A stretch of DNA of 29,504 nucleotides from an uncultured Prevotella sp. (GTDB lineage Bacteria; Bacteroidota; Bacteroidia; Bacteroidales; Bacteroidaceae), in NCBI GenBank assembly GCA_900557255.1, contig USSA01000023.1, forward strand, positions 1 to 29,504. Direction: 5' to 3'. This document shows, piece after piece, positions 16,301 to 23,854 of this stretch. The position numbers were made by a program, and so were the translations under genes. A model generated the notes under the pieces. It was not told the DNA's origin, did no database searches, and saw only the letters and a program-made list of their open reading frames with translations. The first letter of the stretch is position 1. Each line of letters opens with the position of its first letter.

Positions 16301-17074
16301 ATGAAAGTATATTTGTTCATTTCCAACCATAAGAAGTTGCTGAAGATGTATCTTCCATACATCGAAGCCTTGAATAAGCAGCTCGACATCACCAACAACC
16401 TGGTTGATGCCGACATTGTGTTGATTATAGGAGCATGGACATGGCAGGGAGCCCAGATAGCCAAGAAAGCTAAGCAGATGGACATTCCATACATCGTTTG
16501 TCCACTAGGCGATATTTCTGAGCGAAACTGCAATAACCCTTACTTGAAGCGTTCGCTGCAACAGGCTATGTATCAGAAAGCCATGTACGCCAAAGCTAAC
16601 CTCATAGTAGCTACTACACCTATGGAGAAAAGCTATCTCGAAAAGAAGGGTTGGAACAAGCACATCGCCCTGATTCGCTATGCAGGCTACAGTCATCTTA
16701 CCAACACTGAAGCCATGATGCAAAACTGGCAGGAGACGGATGAGGAGACACTGGCAGTCTTCGAGCAGCAAAAGGCAGAAGCCATCGCTGCCCAAACCAA
16801 ACAGGCAATCATCGCACAGATTATGCAGATAAAAAGCCGCATGCCGCATCAGAATATTCCGCAAAAATATCTTGACGATTTACACACTCTCCTCTATGCT
16901 GATGATTATGATGAGGATGCTATCAAGCAAGAACTGGCAGAGAAGAAACTCTCTTCCTATGCCGCCTCCGTTTTCCAGACCATGACAGATAAAACAGGAC
17001 TCACAGAAGGCTTCATGCCGATTCCTGCCAAAAAGGGCAGAAAGAGTAAAGAGATTCTGAAGTTTGTGAAATAA
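16301..17074 (+). CDS. Glycosyltransferase-like protein, GT-B N-terminal half only
   Basis: 257 residues. The first 130 residues resemble the acceptor-binding half of GT4 enzymes: a DADIVLIIGAWTWQGAQIAKKAK segment split by a turn, IPYIVCPLGDIS, a helical stretch of lysines and AKANLIVATTPMEKSYLEKKG. The nucleotide-sugar-binding C-terminal half (the usual EGFG...E motif) is absent. It is replaced by a charged helical tail (about 145-257) ending in a basic KKGRKSKE stretch. It is therefore either a half-enzyme needing a partner or a non-catalytic relative. It sits between the GT2 gene and hrpB, 6 bases from the latter. The similarity is judged by eye only. Confidence 0.55.
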   Translation: MKVYLFISNHKKLLKMYLPYIEALNKQLDITNNLVDADIVLIIGAWTWQGAQIAKKAKQMDIPYIVCPLGDISERNCNNPYLKRSLQQAMYQKAMYAKANLIVATTPMEKSYLEKKGWNKHIALIRYAGYSHLTNTEAMMQNWQETDEETLAVFEQQKAEAIAAQTKQAIIAQIMQIKSRMPHQNIPQKYLDDLHTLLYADDYDEDAIKQELAEKKLSSYAASVFQTMTDKTGLTEGFMPIPAKKGRKSKEILKFVK

Positions 17075-17080
17075 GAAGAA

Positions 17081-19657
17081 ATGAACTTAGATAGAATAGA
17101 ACAGCAGGCTGGTCATCTGCCAGCTTACCAGATAGCCGACTCTGTCAATGAAGCATTGATGGAGTCGGCTAACCTTGTTATTACAGCTCCTCCTGGTGCC
17201 GGTAAATCTACCCTCCTCCCGCTCACCATTCTACGGGGCATGAGTGATCAGGCATTGGAAGGCTTCATCCATGATCATCTTAAAAGTCAGGGTAAGATTC
17301 TGATGCTCGAACCGCGTCGTCTGGCAGCGCGCCAGATTGCCGAACGGATGGCACAGATTCTGGGAGAACCCGTGGGCAAAACCATCGGCTATCGGGTAAG
17401 ATTCGAAAGCAAGGTTTCGGATGAAACACGCATCGAAGTCCTTACCGAGGGCATTCTCACCCGAATGCTGGTCAATGATGCTACACTCGAAGGCGTTTCG
17501 TGCCTCATCTTTGATGAGTTTCATGAGCGCAGCATCAATTCCGACCTGGCGTTAGCGCTGGCCCGGCAAACACAGGAAATCATCCGCCCCGACCTGAAGC
17601 TCATTATCATGTCAGCAACAATCGATGCTTCTATCATCTGCCAGACACTTCAGGCTCCGCTTATCGAGAGTAAAGGCAGAATGTTTCCGATAGAAACCAT
17701 TTATGCAGACCACGACATAGACAGATATCAGGTAGCGCAGGAAATGGCAGCCACTATCTGTCAGGCTTTCAGAAATCAGGAAGGCGACATTCTTGCCTTT
17801 CTGCCGGGACAGGGAGAAATCATGAAATGCGAAGAACTGCTTCGTTCTGCCTTATCTTCAACGGAAATCTATCCACTCTACGGCAACCTTTCGCCTGAAA
17901 AGCAGCGACTCGCAATCGCTCCTTCCAAACCGGGTGAACGAAAAATCGTATTGGCCACTCCTATCGCCGAAACTTCTCTCACCATCGAAGGAGTAAGAAT
18001 CGTTGTGGATTCCGGACTCTGCCGAAAACTGGTTTATGATGCCCGTACAGGCTTGAGCCATCTCGAGACCGTTCGTATCAGCCAGGACATGGCTGTGCAA
18101 CGAAGGGGACGTGCTGGCAGAATCACATCAGGCGTATGTTACCGGCTTTGGACACAGACCTCTGAACACCTGATGCCTGAACAGCGGCTGCCCGAAATAC
18201 TGGATGCAGATCTCTCTTCCATGGTTCTCGACATTGCTGCTTTCGGCGAAAACAAACCGGAACTGCTGCCTTGGCTCACCCTTCCTCCCAAGGGCAACCT
18301 CGTATTTGCACAGCAACTTCTTATGTCGCTCAACGCCCTCACTCCTGATCATGATACTCACGCTCTCAGTGGCAGCATCACCGCAGAAGGCAGCAGAATG
18401 GCTCAACTTCCTTGTCATCCGCGCATTGCCAAGATGATAATCAGCAGCGATTCTCCGGCGAGCCAAGCCCTTGCCTGCGACATTGCTGCTCTGCTGGAAG
18501 AGAAAGATCCGATGAGCGAAAATGAGGATTCAGACATGACGCTCCGCCTTTCTATCCTCCGTTCCGCACGCTGCAAGAAGAATCTGGGGCGCTGGAACCG
18601 TATCGCTCAGATTGCCCAGGAATACAGGAAGATGCTGCGCATCAAGGAAGACAACGAACCAATTGATGCTGAGGAAGTGGGCCATCTCATCGCCCTAGCC
18701 TACCCTGAGCGCATCGCCCATGCCACCGACCATGCGGGCAACTTCAAGATGTCGAATGGCAACACGATTTTCATCGACCCGTGCGACAGCATGGCAGCAA
18801 ACGAATGGCTTGCCATCGCATCACTCAATCTCGCTTCAACCTCATCATCCAATCCTGCGCAGGGTCGGAAGGGAAAAGTATTTCTCTCTGCCCCCGTCAA
18901 CTGGAAGGACTTGCCGGTGCAAACCTGCGAGAATATTTCCTGGGACAGTAAAGCGCTGGCGGTAAAGATGCAGCAAGAAACACGAATAGGAGCGCTCGTC
19001 ATAGACAGCAAGCCGATACAGAATGCCAGCCGAGAGATGGTTTCAGACATTATCTGCGAAGCTGCCAGAAAAGACGGACTCAGCATGTTCGATTGGAACG
19101 AATCCGTTCATCGCCTGCAACAGCGCGTGGCACAAGTAGCTGAGTGGCATCCAGAACTGGAGATTCCAGACCTGTCAACAGAGCATCTCCTGACAACTGC
19201 TCAAGCGTGGCTCCCATTCTATCTTGAAGAGGGCGGTAAGATGAAAACGACAGTAGCTGAACTGAAGAAACTCAACCTGTGTGAAATCTTATGGAACATC
19301 CTTCCTTATGAGCTTCAGCAGGAGATAGACCGCCTTGCTCCCACCCACATCCGTGTGCCATCTGGCAGCAATATCCGCATCGATTATCGCTTGGGAACCG
19401 AAGCCCCAGTTCTGAGTGTGCGGCTTCAGGAGTGTTTCGGAATGACATCAACACCCACTGTCGATGCTGGCAGACAGCCTCTTCTGCTTGAGTTGTTATC
19501 TCCCGGTTTCAAGCCCGTTCAGCTTACTCAGGATCTCGCAAGTTTTTGGCAAGGCACTTATTTCGAAGTCCGCAAAGAACTGAAGCGCCGATACCCTAAG
19601 CATTTCTGGCCGGAGAATCCGTTAGAGAGCCAGGCCGTGAGAGGTGTCAAACGATGA
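17081..19657 (+). CDS. hrpB: ATP-dependent RNA helicase HrpB
   Basis: 858 residues, close to the family's usual length. A superfamily 2 DExH helicase with Walker A APPGAGKST (36-44), DEFH box (145-148, DEFHERS), MSATID motif III and the motif VI arginines in QRRGRAGRI. The HA2 region and the HrpB C-terminal domain follow, ending RRYPKHFWPENPL. It is a conserved bacterial helicase of poorly defined role, cytosolic. It begins 6 bases after the previous gene and closes the long plus-strand run. A terminator lies downstream, shared with the convergent ribosomal operon. Confidence 0.95.
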   Translation: MNLDRIEQQAGHLPAYQIADSVNEALMESANLVITAPPGAGKSTLLPLTILRGMSDQALEGFIHDHLKSQGKILMLEPRRLAARQIAERMAQILGEPVGKTIGYRVRFESKVSDETRIEVLTEGILTRMLVNDATLEGVSCLIFDEFHERSINSDLALALARQTQEIIRPDLKLIIMSATIDASIICQTLQAPLIESKGRMFPIETIYADHDIDRYQVAQEMAATICQAFRNQEGDILAFLPGQGEIMKCEELLRSALSSTEIYPLYGNLSPEKQRLAIAPSKPGERKIVLATPIAETSLTIEGVRIVVDSGLCRKLVYDARTGLSHLETVRISQDMAVQRRGRAGRITSGVCYRLWTQTSEHLMPEQRLPEILDADLSSMVLDIAAFGENKPELLPWLTLPPKGNLVFAQQLLMSLNALTPDHDTHALSGSITAEGSRMAQLPCHPRIAKMIISSDSPASQALACDIAALLEEKDPMSENEDSDMTLRLSILRSARCKKNLGRWNRIAQIAQEYRKMLRIKEDNEPIDAEEVGHLIALAYPERIAHATDHAGNFKMSNGNTIFIDPCDSMAANEWLAIASLNLASTSSSNPAQGRKGKVFLSAPVNWKDLPVQTCENISWDSKALAVKMQQETRIGALVIDSKPIQNASREMVSDIICEAARKDGLSMFDWNESVHRLQQRVAQVAEWHPELEIPDLSTEHLLTTAQAWLPFYLEEGGKMKTTVAELKKLNLCEILWNILPYELQQEIDRLAPTHIRVPSGSNIRIDYRLGTEAPVLSVRLQECFGMTSTPTVDAGRQPLLLELLSPGFKPVQLTQDLASFWQGTYFEVRKELKRRYPKHFWPENPLESQAVRGVKR

Positions 19658-19754
19658 TAAGAGGAAGCAAACGCTAAGAAGATTCGTAAGAGACGATAAA
19701 AGAAGCTTCAAGTAGTATTGTAAAGGCCAAAAGCTGTTTTCTTGACCTTAGAAA

Positions 19755-19803
19755 AGAAAAAGAAGAAAAAAAAGGTCGCTCCCCTATCTGGGTAGCGACC
19801 TTT
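19755..19803 (-). terminator. Hairpin terminator of the rpmB-rpmG-DUF4295 operon, probably bidirectional
   Basis: AAAGGTCGCT (19771-19780) pairs with AGCGACCTTT (19794-19803). On the minus strand the stem is followed by a run of Ts (the A-rich 19755-19770). It lies between convergent hrpB and the ribosomal operon. Confidence 0.8.
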
Positions 19804-19862
19804 ATCTTTATATTTGAATTTTGATGTAATCTAAATTCAACGATGCATCATCTGCAAGGAAA

Positions 19863-20021
19863 TTAATCCTTGAAGAAATCCTTAACAGCCTCGTTTGGTA
19901 CCATCTTCTCATCGAAAACGTATGCACCAGTCTTAGGGCTCTTAACCATCTTGATAACCTTTGTATATGCGCGACCATCCATGTTACCTTCGTGGAGGGT
20001 AGCGACCGCTTTCTTTGCCAT
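19863..20021 (-). CDS. DUF4295 small basic protein, probable ribosome-associated
   Basis: 52 residues starting MAKKAVATLHEGNMDGR and ending EAVKDFFKD, rich in lysine. This is the DUF4295 family, found in Bacteroidota directly after rpmB and rpmG, as here. Its size, charge, the MAKK start shared with L33, and the operon suggest a lineage-specific large-subunit ribosomal protein. From memory, an extra protein named bL38 was described in a Flavobacterium ribosome, and this could be the same family; I cannot confirm that. It is 43 bases after rpmG and is followed by the operon terminator. Confidence 0.85.
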   Translation of the reverse strand: MAKKAVATLHEGNMDGRAYTKVIKMVKSPKTGAYVFDEKMVPNEAVKDFFKD

Positions 20022-20064
20022 AGTCTATTTAAATTGATAAAATTATTAAACTTGTAAGCTAAGC

Positions 20065-20253
20065 TTACTTAATCTCCTTGTGAAGAGTCATCTTCTTAAG
20101 GATTGGGTTGTACTTCATCAACTCAAGACGCTCAGGAGTGTTCTTACGATTCTTTGTAGTCACGTAACGGCTTGTACCTGGCATACCACTGTTCTTGTGT
20201 TCAGTGCACTCGAGGATAACCTGTACTCTATTACCTTTTGCTTTCTTTGCCAT
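20065..20253 (-). CDS. rpmG: 50S ribosomal protein bL33
   Basis: 62 residues. The typical L33 pattern is present: [35 protein letters not shown] and the basic end [10 protein letters not shown]. It has a single cysteine, so the zinc-binding pairs are absent (C- form). It lies 5 bases after rpmB and 43 before DUF4295. Confidence 0.95.
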   Translation of the reverse strand: MAKKAKGNRVQVILECTEHKNSGMPGTSRYVTTKNRKNTPERLELMKYNPILKKMTLHKEIK

Positions 20254-20258
20254 GATAT

Positions 20259-20522
20259 TTATTCTCCTATAACTTTAATGTCCTTCCAATCTACGTAGCC
20301 CTTCTTTACTGCCTGATTCAAAGCAGCATCGAGACCTACCTTATTAATAAGACGAAGACCAGCAGCACTAATCTTGAGGCTGATCCAGCAACCCTCTTCT
20401 ACATAGTAGAATTTCTTGCTGAAGAGGTTAACATCAAAGCTTCTCTTTGTACGGTGCTTTGAGTGAGACACATTGCAACCTAACTGTGCCTTCTTACCTG
20501 TAATTTGACAAATCTTAGACAT
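20259..20522 (-). CDS. rpmB: 50S ribosomal protein bL28
   Basis: 87 residues. The L28 hallmarks are present: [21 protein letters not shown], the basic [12 protein letters not shown] and [15 protein letters not shown]. It is the first gene of the minus-strand operon rpmB-rpmG-DUF4295 and is preceded by a strong promoter (20575-20605). Confidence 0.95.
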   Translation of the reverse strand: MSKICQITGKKAQLGCNVSHSKHRTKRSFDVNLFSKKFYYVEEGCWISLKISAAGLRLINKVGLDAALNQAVKKGYVDWKDIKVIGE

Positions 20523-20574
20523 TTCTATCTTTAATTTTGTAATTCGTTAATTGATACCTATTCCAAACAGAGTG

Positions 20575-20605
20575 CAAAATTACAAAATAATTTGGTAATA
20601 ACAAA
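20575..20605 (-). promoter_or_regulatory. Promoter of rpmB-rpmG-DUF4295
   Basis: On the minus strand, TTTG (20602-20605), 19 bases, then TAATTTTG (20575-20582). The -33 element touches the terminator hairpin of the upstream pncC unit (20605-20642). Confidence 0.75.
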
Positions 20606-20642
20606 ATAATCCCTAAAAGAACACTATCTTTTAAGGATTATT
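20605..20642 (-). terminator. Rho-independent terminator after pncC
   Basis: A 16-base stem with one G-U pair (20605-20620 with 20627-20642) and a six-base loop, followed on the minus strand by TTGTTATT. It ends the map-tsaD-pncC unit. Confidence 0.8.
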
Positions 20643-20669
20643 AATATTTGGTAGCCTTAAATTAGCAAT

Positions 20670-21182
20670 TTAAGCCTCTTTTTTAAGTTCTTCAGCATGT
20701 TCTTTCAAGAATTCGAGCATGCCTTTAAGCGCTGTATTTGTGGCAATTGCAAGGTTGATGTCGCGTCCGAAATCTTCGGTGAGTTTTACCACGCGAACAT
20801 CGTTCTTATCGCCATAACCTACATAGATTGTGCCCACAGGAATGGCTGGAGTTCCACCCGTTGGACCAGCCACACCCGTTACCGAAATGGCGAAGTCTAC
20901 ATTCAGGGTCTTGATTGTGCCGAGCACCATCTCCCTAGCCACTTCTTCGCAAACGGCAGTCTGCTCCTCCAGAACCTCATGGCTCACGCCCAAAAGATTC
21001 TCCTTTACCTCGTTGGTGTAGCTTACTACACCACCTTTGAAGTAATTGCTGGCACCTGGCACAGAAATCAGCGCCTCGGCGATACGACCGCCTGTGCAGC
21101 TCTCTGCTGTGCCTACTGTCTTGTCACTGTTGTAGAGCATCTCCTGGATGCCCTTGCTCAATATCTTTGTTTCAAATTCCAT
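20670..21182 (-). CDS. pncC: Nicotinamide-nucleotide amidase, stand-alone CinA C-terminal domain
   Basis: 170 residues, the size of single-domain PncC/YgaD proteins; the CinA N-terminal pyrophosphatase domain is absent. The active-site stretches TAESCTGGRIAE (25-36), FKGGVVSYTNEVK and VTGVAGPTGGTPAIPVGTIY are intact. It hydrolyses NMN to nicotinate mononucleotide and ammonia in NAD salvage. It is 5 bases after tsaD and is the last gene of map-tsaD-pncC. The C-terminus is an acidic/lysine helix ending ELKKEA. Confidence 0.9.
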   Translation of the reverse strand: MEFETKILSKGIQEMLYNSDKTVGTAESCTGGRIAEALISVPGASNYFKGGVVSYTNEVKENLLGVSHEVLEEQTAVCEEVAREMVLGTIKTLNVDFAISVTGVAGPTGGTPAIPVGTIYVGYGDKNDVRVVKLTEDFGRDINLAIATNTALKGMLEFLKEHAEELKKEA

Positions 21183-21187
21183 ATTTC

Positions 21188-22213
21188 TTACTTAAATGTT
21201 ACTTTACTATAGGCTGGCAAGTCGATGGTTGCAAACTCGCCATCACGATACTTGAAGGTTCCCACGCAGCCTATCATCGCCGCATTATCGGTAGTATAGC
21301 TGAACTTAGGGATGTAGATAGTCCAGCCGAAGCGCTTGGCATGATTGCGGAAAGCGTTGCGCAAACCATTATTGGCACTCACACCTCCAGCTACAGCCAC
21401 ATGCTTGATGCCGGTCTGCTTGACAGCCATGCGGAGTTTCTTCATCAGAATATCAACGATGGTAAACTCTATGCTGGCAGCCAGATCGTACTTGTTCTTC
21501 TCAACAAAATCAGGATCAGCAGCCACCCATTTACGCAGGCTGTAGAGGAAACTTGTCTTGAAGCCTGAGAAACTGTAGTTCAATCCTGGAATATGAGGCT
21601 CAGAGAAACTGAAAGCCTTCGGATTGCCCTGGCGTGCATACTTATCTACGACAGGACCACCAGGATAGCCCCACTCCAGTACCTTGGCACACTTGTCAAT
21701 AGCCTCGCCAGCCGCATCATCGATGGTCTGTCCCAGCACTTCCATATCGTTGTAGGCATTCACCTTTACAATCTGCGAATTTCCACCGCTCACGAGAAGA
21801 CAGATGAACGGGAATGGAGGTGCACTCTGGTCATCATCGCTCTCTTTGATGAAATGAGCCATCACATGACCCTGCAGATGGTTTACATCAATCATCGGAA
21901 TATTGAGCGAACGGGCGAATCCCTTGGCAAAACTTACACCCACAAGGAGCGAACCCATCAGACCCGGACCACGGGTGAAGGCTACGGCAGAAAGATCTTC
22001 CTTCTTGATGCCGGCACGCGCGATGGCCTGGTCAACGACAGGAACCACATTCTGCTGGTGGGCACGGGAAGCCAACTCCGGAACAACACCGCCATAAGCC
22101 TTGTGAACCTCCTGAGAGGCGGTTACATTGCTCAGCAGCACACCATTCTTGAGCACTGCGGCAGAGGTATCGTCGCAGCTGCTCTCTATACCTAATATAT
22201 ATATATCCTTCAT
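21188..22213 (-). CDS. tsaD: tRNA N6-threonylcarbamoyladenosine transferase TsaD
   Basis: 341 residues. An ASKHA-fold enzyme with the metal-binding histidines His112 and His116 (NHLQGHVMAH), the N-terminal ILGIESSCDDTSAAV, SGGNSQIV and the C-terminal TDNAAMIG aspartate. It transfers the threonylcarbamoyl group to A37 of ANN-decoding tRNAs, with TsaB and TsaE encoded elsewhere. Codons 3-6 include twelve alternating A/T bases (22195-22206), a possible slippage site at the start of an essential gene. It follows map by 16 bases. Confidence 0.95.
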   Translation of the reverse strand: MKDIYILGIESSCDDTSAAVLKNGVLLSNVTASQEVHKAYGGVVPELASRAHQQNVVPVVDQAIARAGIKKEDLSAVAFTRGPGLMGSLLVGVSFAKGFARSLNIPMIDVNHLQGHVMAHFIKESDDDQSAPPFPFICLLVSGGNSQIVKVNAYNDMEVLGQTIDDAAGEAIDKCAKVLEWGYPGGPVVDKYARQGNPKAFSFSEPHIPGLNYSFSGFKTSFLYSLRKWVAADPDFVEKNKYDLAASIEFTIVDILMKKLRMAVKQTGIKHVAVAGGVSANNGLRNAFRNHAKRFGWTIYIPKFSYTTDNAAMIGCVGTFKYRDGEFATIDLPAYSKVTFK

Positions 22214-22229
22214 TTCTTAACATTTAACG

Positions 22230-23090
22230 TTAATATGTCAAAACCTCCACACCTGTCTCTGTCATCACAAGCGTGTGCTCCCACTGTGCAGATGGCTTCT
22301 CATCACCGGTGATTACTTCCCAACCGTACGGATCGTCCGCATCGAGGAAAACCTGCCAGGTGCCCATGTTGATCATTGGCTCGATGGTGAACACCATGCC
22401 CGGAACAAGCAGCATGCCCGTGCCTCTATGACCATAGTGAAGAACCTCAGGCTCTTCATGGAACTGGCAACCTACGCCATGACCGCAAAGATCGCGAACC
22501 ACACCATAACCATACTTCTTGCAATGCTTCTCGATAGCATGACCGATATCACCTACGAACGAGTATGGCTTGGCAACCTCCATACCGATTTCCAGGCATT
22601 CCTTGGCTACGCGAACCAGCTGCTCCTTTTCAGGAGTAGTCTTGCCGCCAACGATGAACATACGGCTGGCGTCAGCGTAATAGCCATCTACGATGGTTGT
22701 CATGTCCACATTGATGATATCGCCCTCTTCGAGCACATCCTCTTCCTTAGGAATACCATGGCAAACCACTTCGTTGATAGAGGTACAAACGCTCTTAGGA
22801 TAGCCTTCGTAATTGAGGCATGCAGGAATGGCATTATGATCCTTACAATACTGCATGCAGAGGTCATCAATCTCCTGGGTGTTGATTCCCGGACGGATCA
22901 TCTCGGCTACCGCATCAAGACAACCGGTGTTTACGACACCACTCTTGCGGATGCCTTCTATCTGTTCTGGAGTTTTAATCAAGTCACGGGTAGGAACAAG
23001 TTTACCCTTGTTTTCCCAAAACATTACCTGCTTGTCGAGCTCTGTAAGAGGCTGACCTGGCAAGCAATGCCATCTTTTCTTCTTAATCAT
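22230..23090 (-). CDS. map: Methionine aminopeptidase, type I
   Basis: 286 residues. The five metal ligands of the pita-bread fold can be placed as Asp129, Asp140, His204, Glu237 and Glu278, with His111 as the usual substrate-contacting residue. About 38 residues (MIKKKRWHCLPGQPL...) precede the normal start at LIKTPEQIEGIRKSG, longer than the E. coli enzyme; its role is unknown. The enzyme removes initiator methionine. It is the first gene of map-tsaD-pncC and has a clear promoter at 23119-23149. Confidence 0.95.
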   Translation of the reverse strand: MIKKKRWHCLPGQPLTELDKQVMFWENKGKLVPTRDLIKTPEQIEGIRKSGVVNTGCLDAVAEMIRPGINTQEIDDLCMQYCKDHNAIPACLNYEGYPKSVCTSINEVVCHGIPKEEDVLEEGDIINVDMTTIVDGYYADASRMFIVGGKTTPEKEQLVRVAKECLEIGMEVAKPYSFVGDIGHAIEKHCKKYGYGVVRDLCGHGVGCQFHEEPEVLHYGHRGTGMLLVPGMVFTIEPMINMGTWQVFLDADDPYGWEVITGDEKPSAQWEHTLVMTETGVEVLTY

Positions 23091-23118
23091 TGTATTATGT
23101 ATTTAATATTTGCGACTG

Positions 23119-23149
23119 CAAAAGTACATTTTTTATTGCAGAGCACAAA
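23119..23149 (-). promoter_or_regulatory. Promoter of map-tsaD-pncC
   Basis: On the minus strand, TTTG (23146-23149), 19 bases, then TACTTTTG (23119-23126), matching TAnnTTTG. Confidence 0.8.
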
Positions 23150-23160
23150 ATAAAATGGCA

Positions 23161-23186
23161 ATTATTTGCATTTTAGTGCAAATAAT
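23161..23186 (-). terminator. Hairpin after the HAD gene, likely terminator
   Basis: A perfect 10-base inverted repeat, ATTATTTGCA/TGCAAATAAT, with a six-base loop lies 12 bases past the HAD stop codon. It is followed on the minus strand by TGCCATTTTATTTT. It lies 12 bases upstream of the map -33 element, so a second role as an operator is possible. Confidence 0.6.
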
Positions 23187-23198
23187 CACCACAAATAA

Positions 23199-23819
23199 TT
23201 ACTTCAAATGCTCGTAAATCTTATCGCACCAGTCTTCGCCATTCTGTGGACAATAAGTAAACAGTCCGAGTTCAGAGGCTGCACAGCAGTTACGGGGACC
23301 ATCATCAATAAACAGACACTCCTCTGGCATGATCTGCTCCTGAGAAAGGACATAACGGAAGAAATTCTCATCCGGCTTCATATACTTTGCCTCATAAGAA
23401 CGATACATCGCATCGAAATAATCACCGATAGGATGACCGTCGCCGGAGAACGCCTCGCTGTCTACCCAGGCTGAAACATAAGGGTTGGTATTACTGAGCA
23501 AGATTACACGGTAGCCCTGCTTCTTAAGATTGCGGAGAGTAACCAGATTGCGCTCTGGAATTTCCTTCATGTAGCCCAGCCAGCAATGCTGCAGTTCCTC
23601 GAAGGTTACCTCGCGGCCAATCTTCTTGCACACTTCCCGACGGTATTCCTCCTCGGAAATCTTGCCCTCTTCCAGCTGACCGTTTAAGCCAACCTGTTTA
23701 TAAGGGTCCATCTTCTCCGCAAACTCCTTCATACCCAACTCAATGAAACGTTTGCCTGCCTCATTCTCGTCGAGGGTGATGATGACACCACCCATATCAA
23801 AAATCACAGTTTTAATCAT
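23199..23819 (-). CDS. HAD-family hydrolase, YihX-like
   Basis: 206 residues. Motif I is VIFDMGGVI with nucleophile Asp8; the usual second aspartate two residues later is glycine, as in YihX-type sugar phosphatases (FDLGNV). Motif II is VILLSNTNPY, motif III the lysine in YMKPDENFF, and motif IV LFIDDGPRN. The helical cap lies at about 15-95. The substrate is unknown; relatives hydrolyse sugar phosphates or flavin nucleotides. It follows metH by 35 bases and is probably cotranscribed with smpB-metH. Confidence 0.85.
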   Translation of the reverse strand: MIKTVIFDMGGVIITLDENEAGKRFIELGMKEFAEKMDPYKQVGLNGQLEEGKISEEEYRREVCKKIGREVTFEELQHCWLGYMKEIPERNLVTLRNLKKQGYRVILLSNTNPYVSAWVDSEAFSGDGHPIGDYFDAMYRSYEAKYMKPDENFFRYVLSQEQIMPEECLFIDDGPRNCCAASELGLFTYCPQNGEDWCDKIYEHLK

Positions 23820-23854
23820 ATAATTATCCTAAAAACGTTGTATTCTTTATCTTG

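Noticed and set aside
22275..23153. Plus-strand open frame of 292 codons
   Set aside because: It is antisense to map with all metal ligands intact; no domain or promoter supports it.
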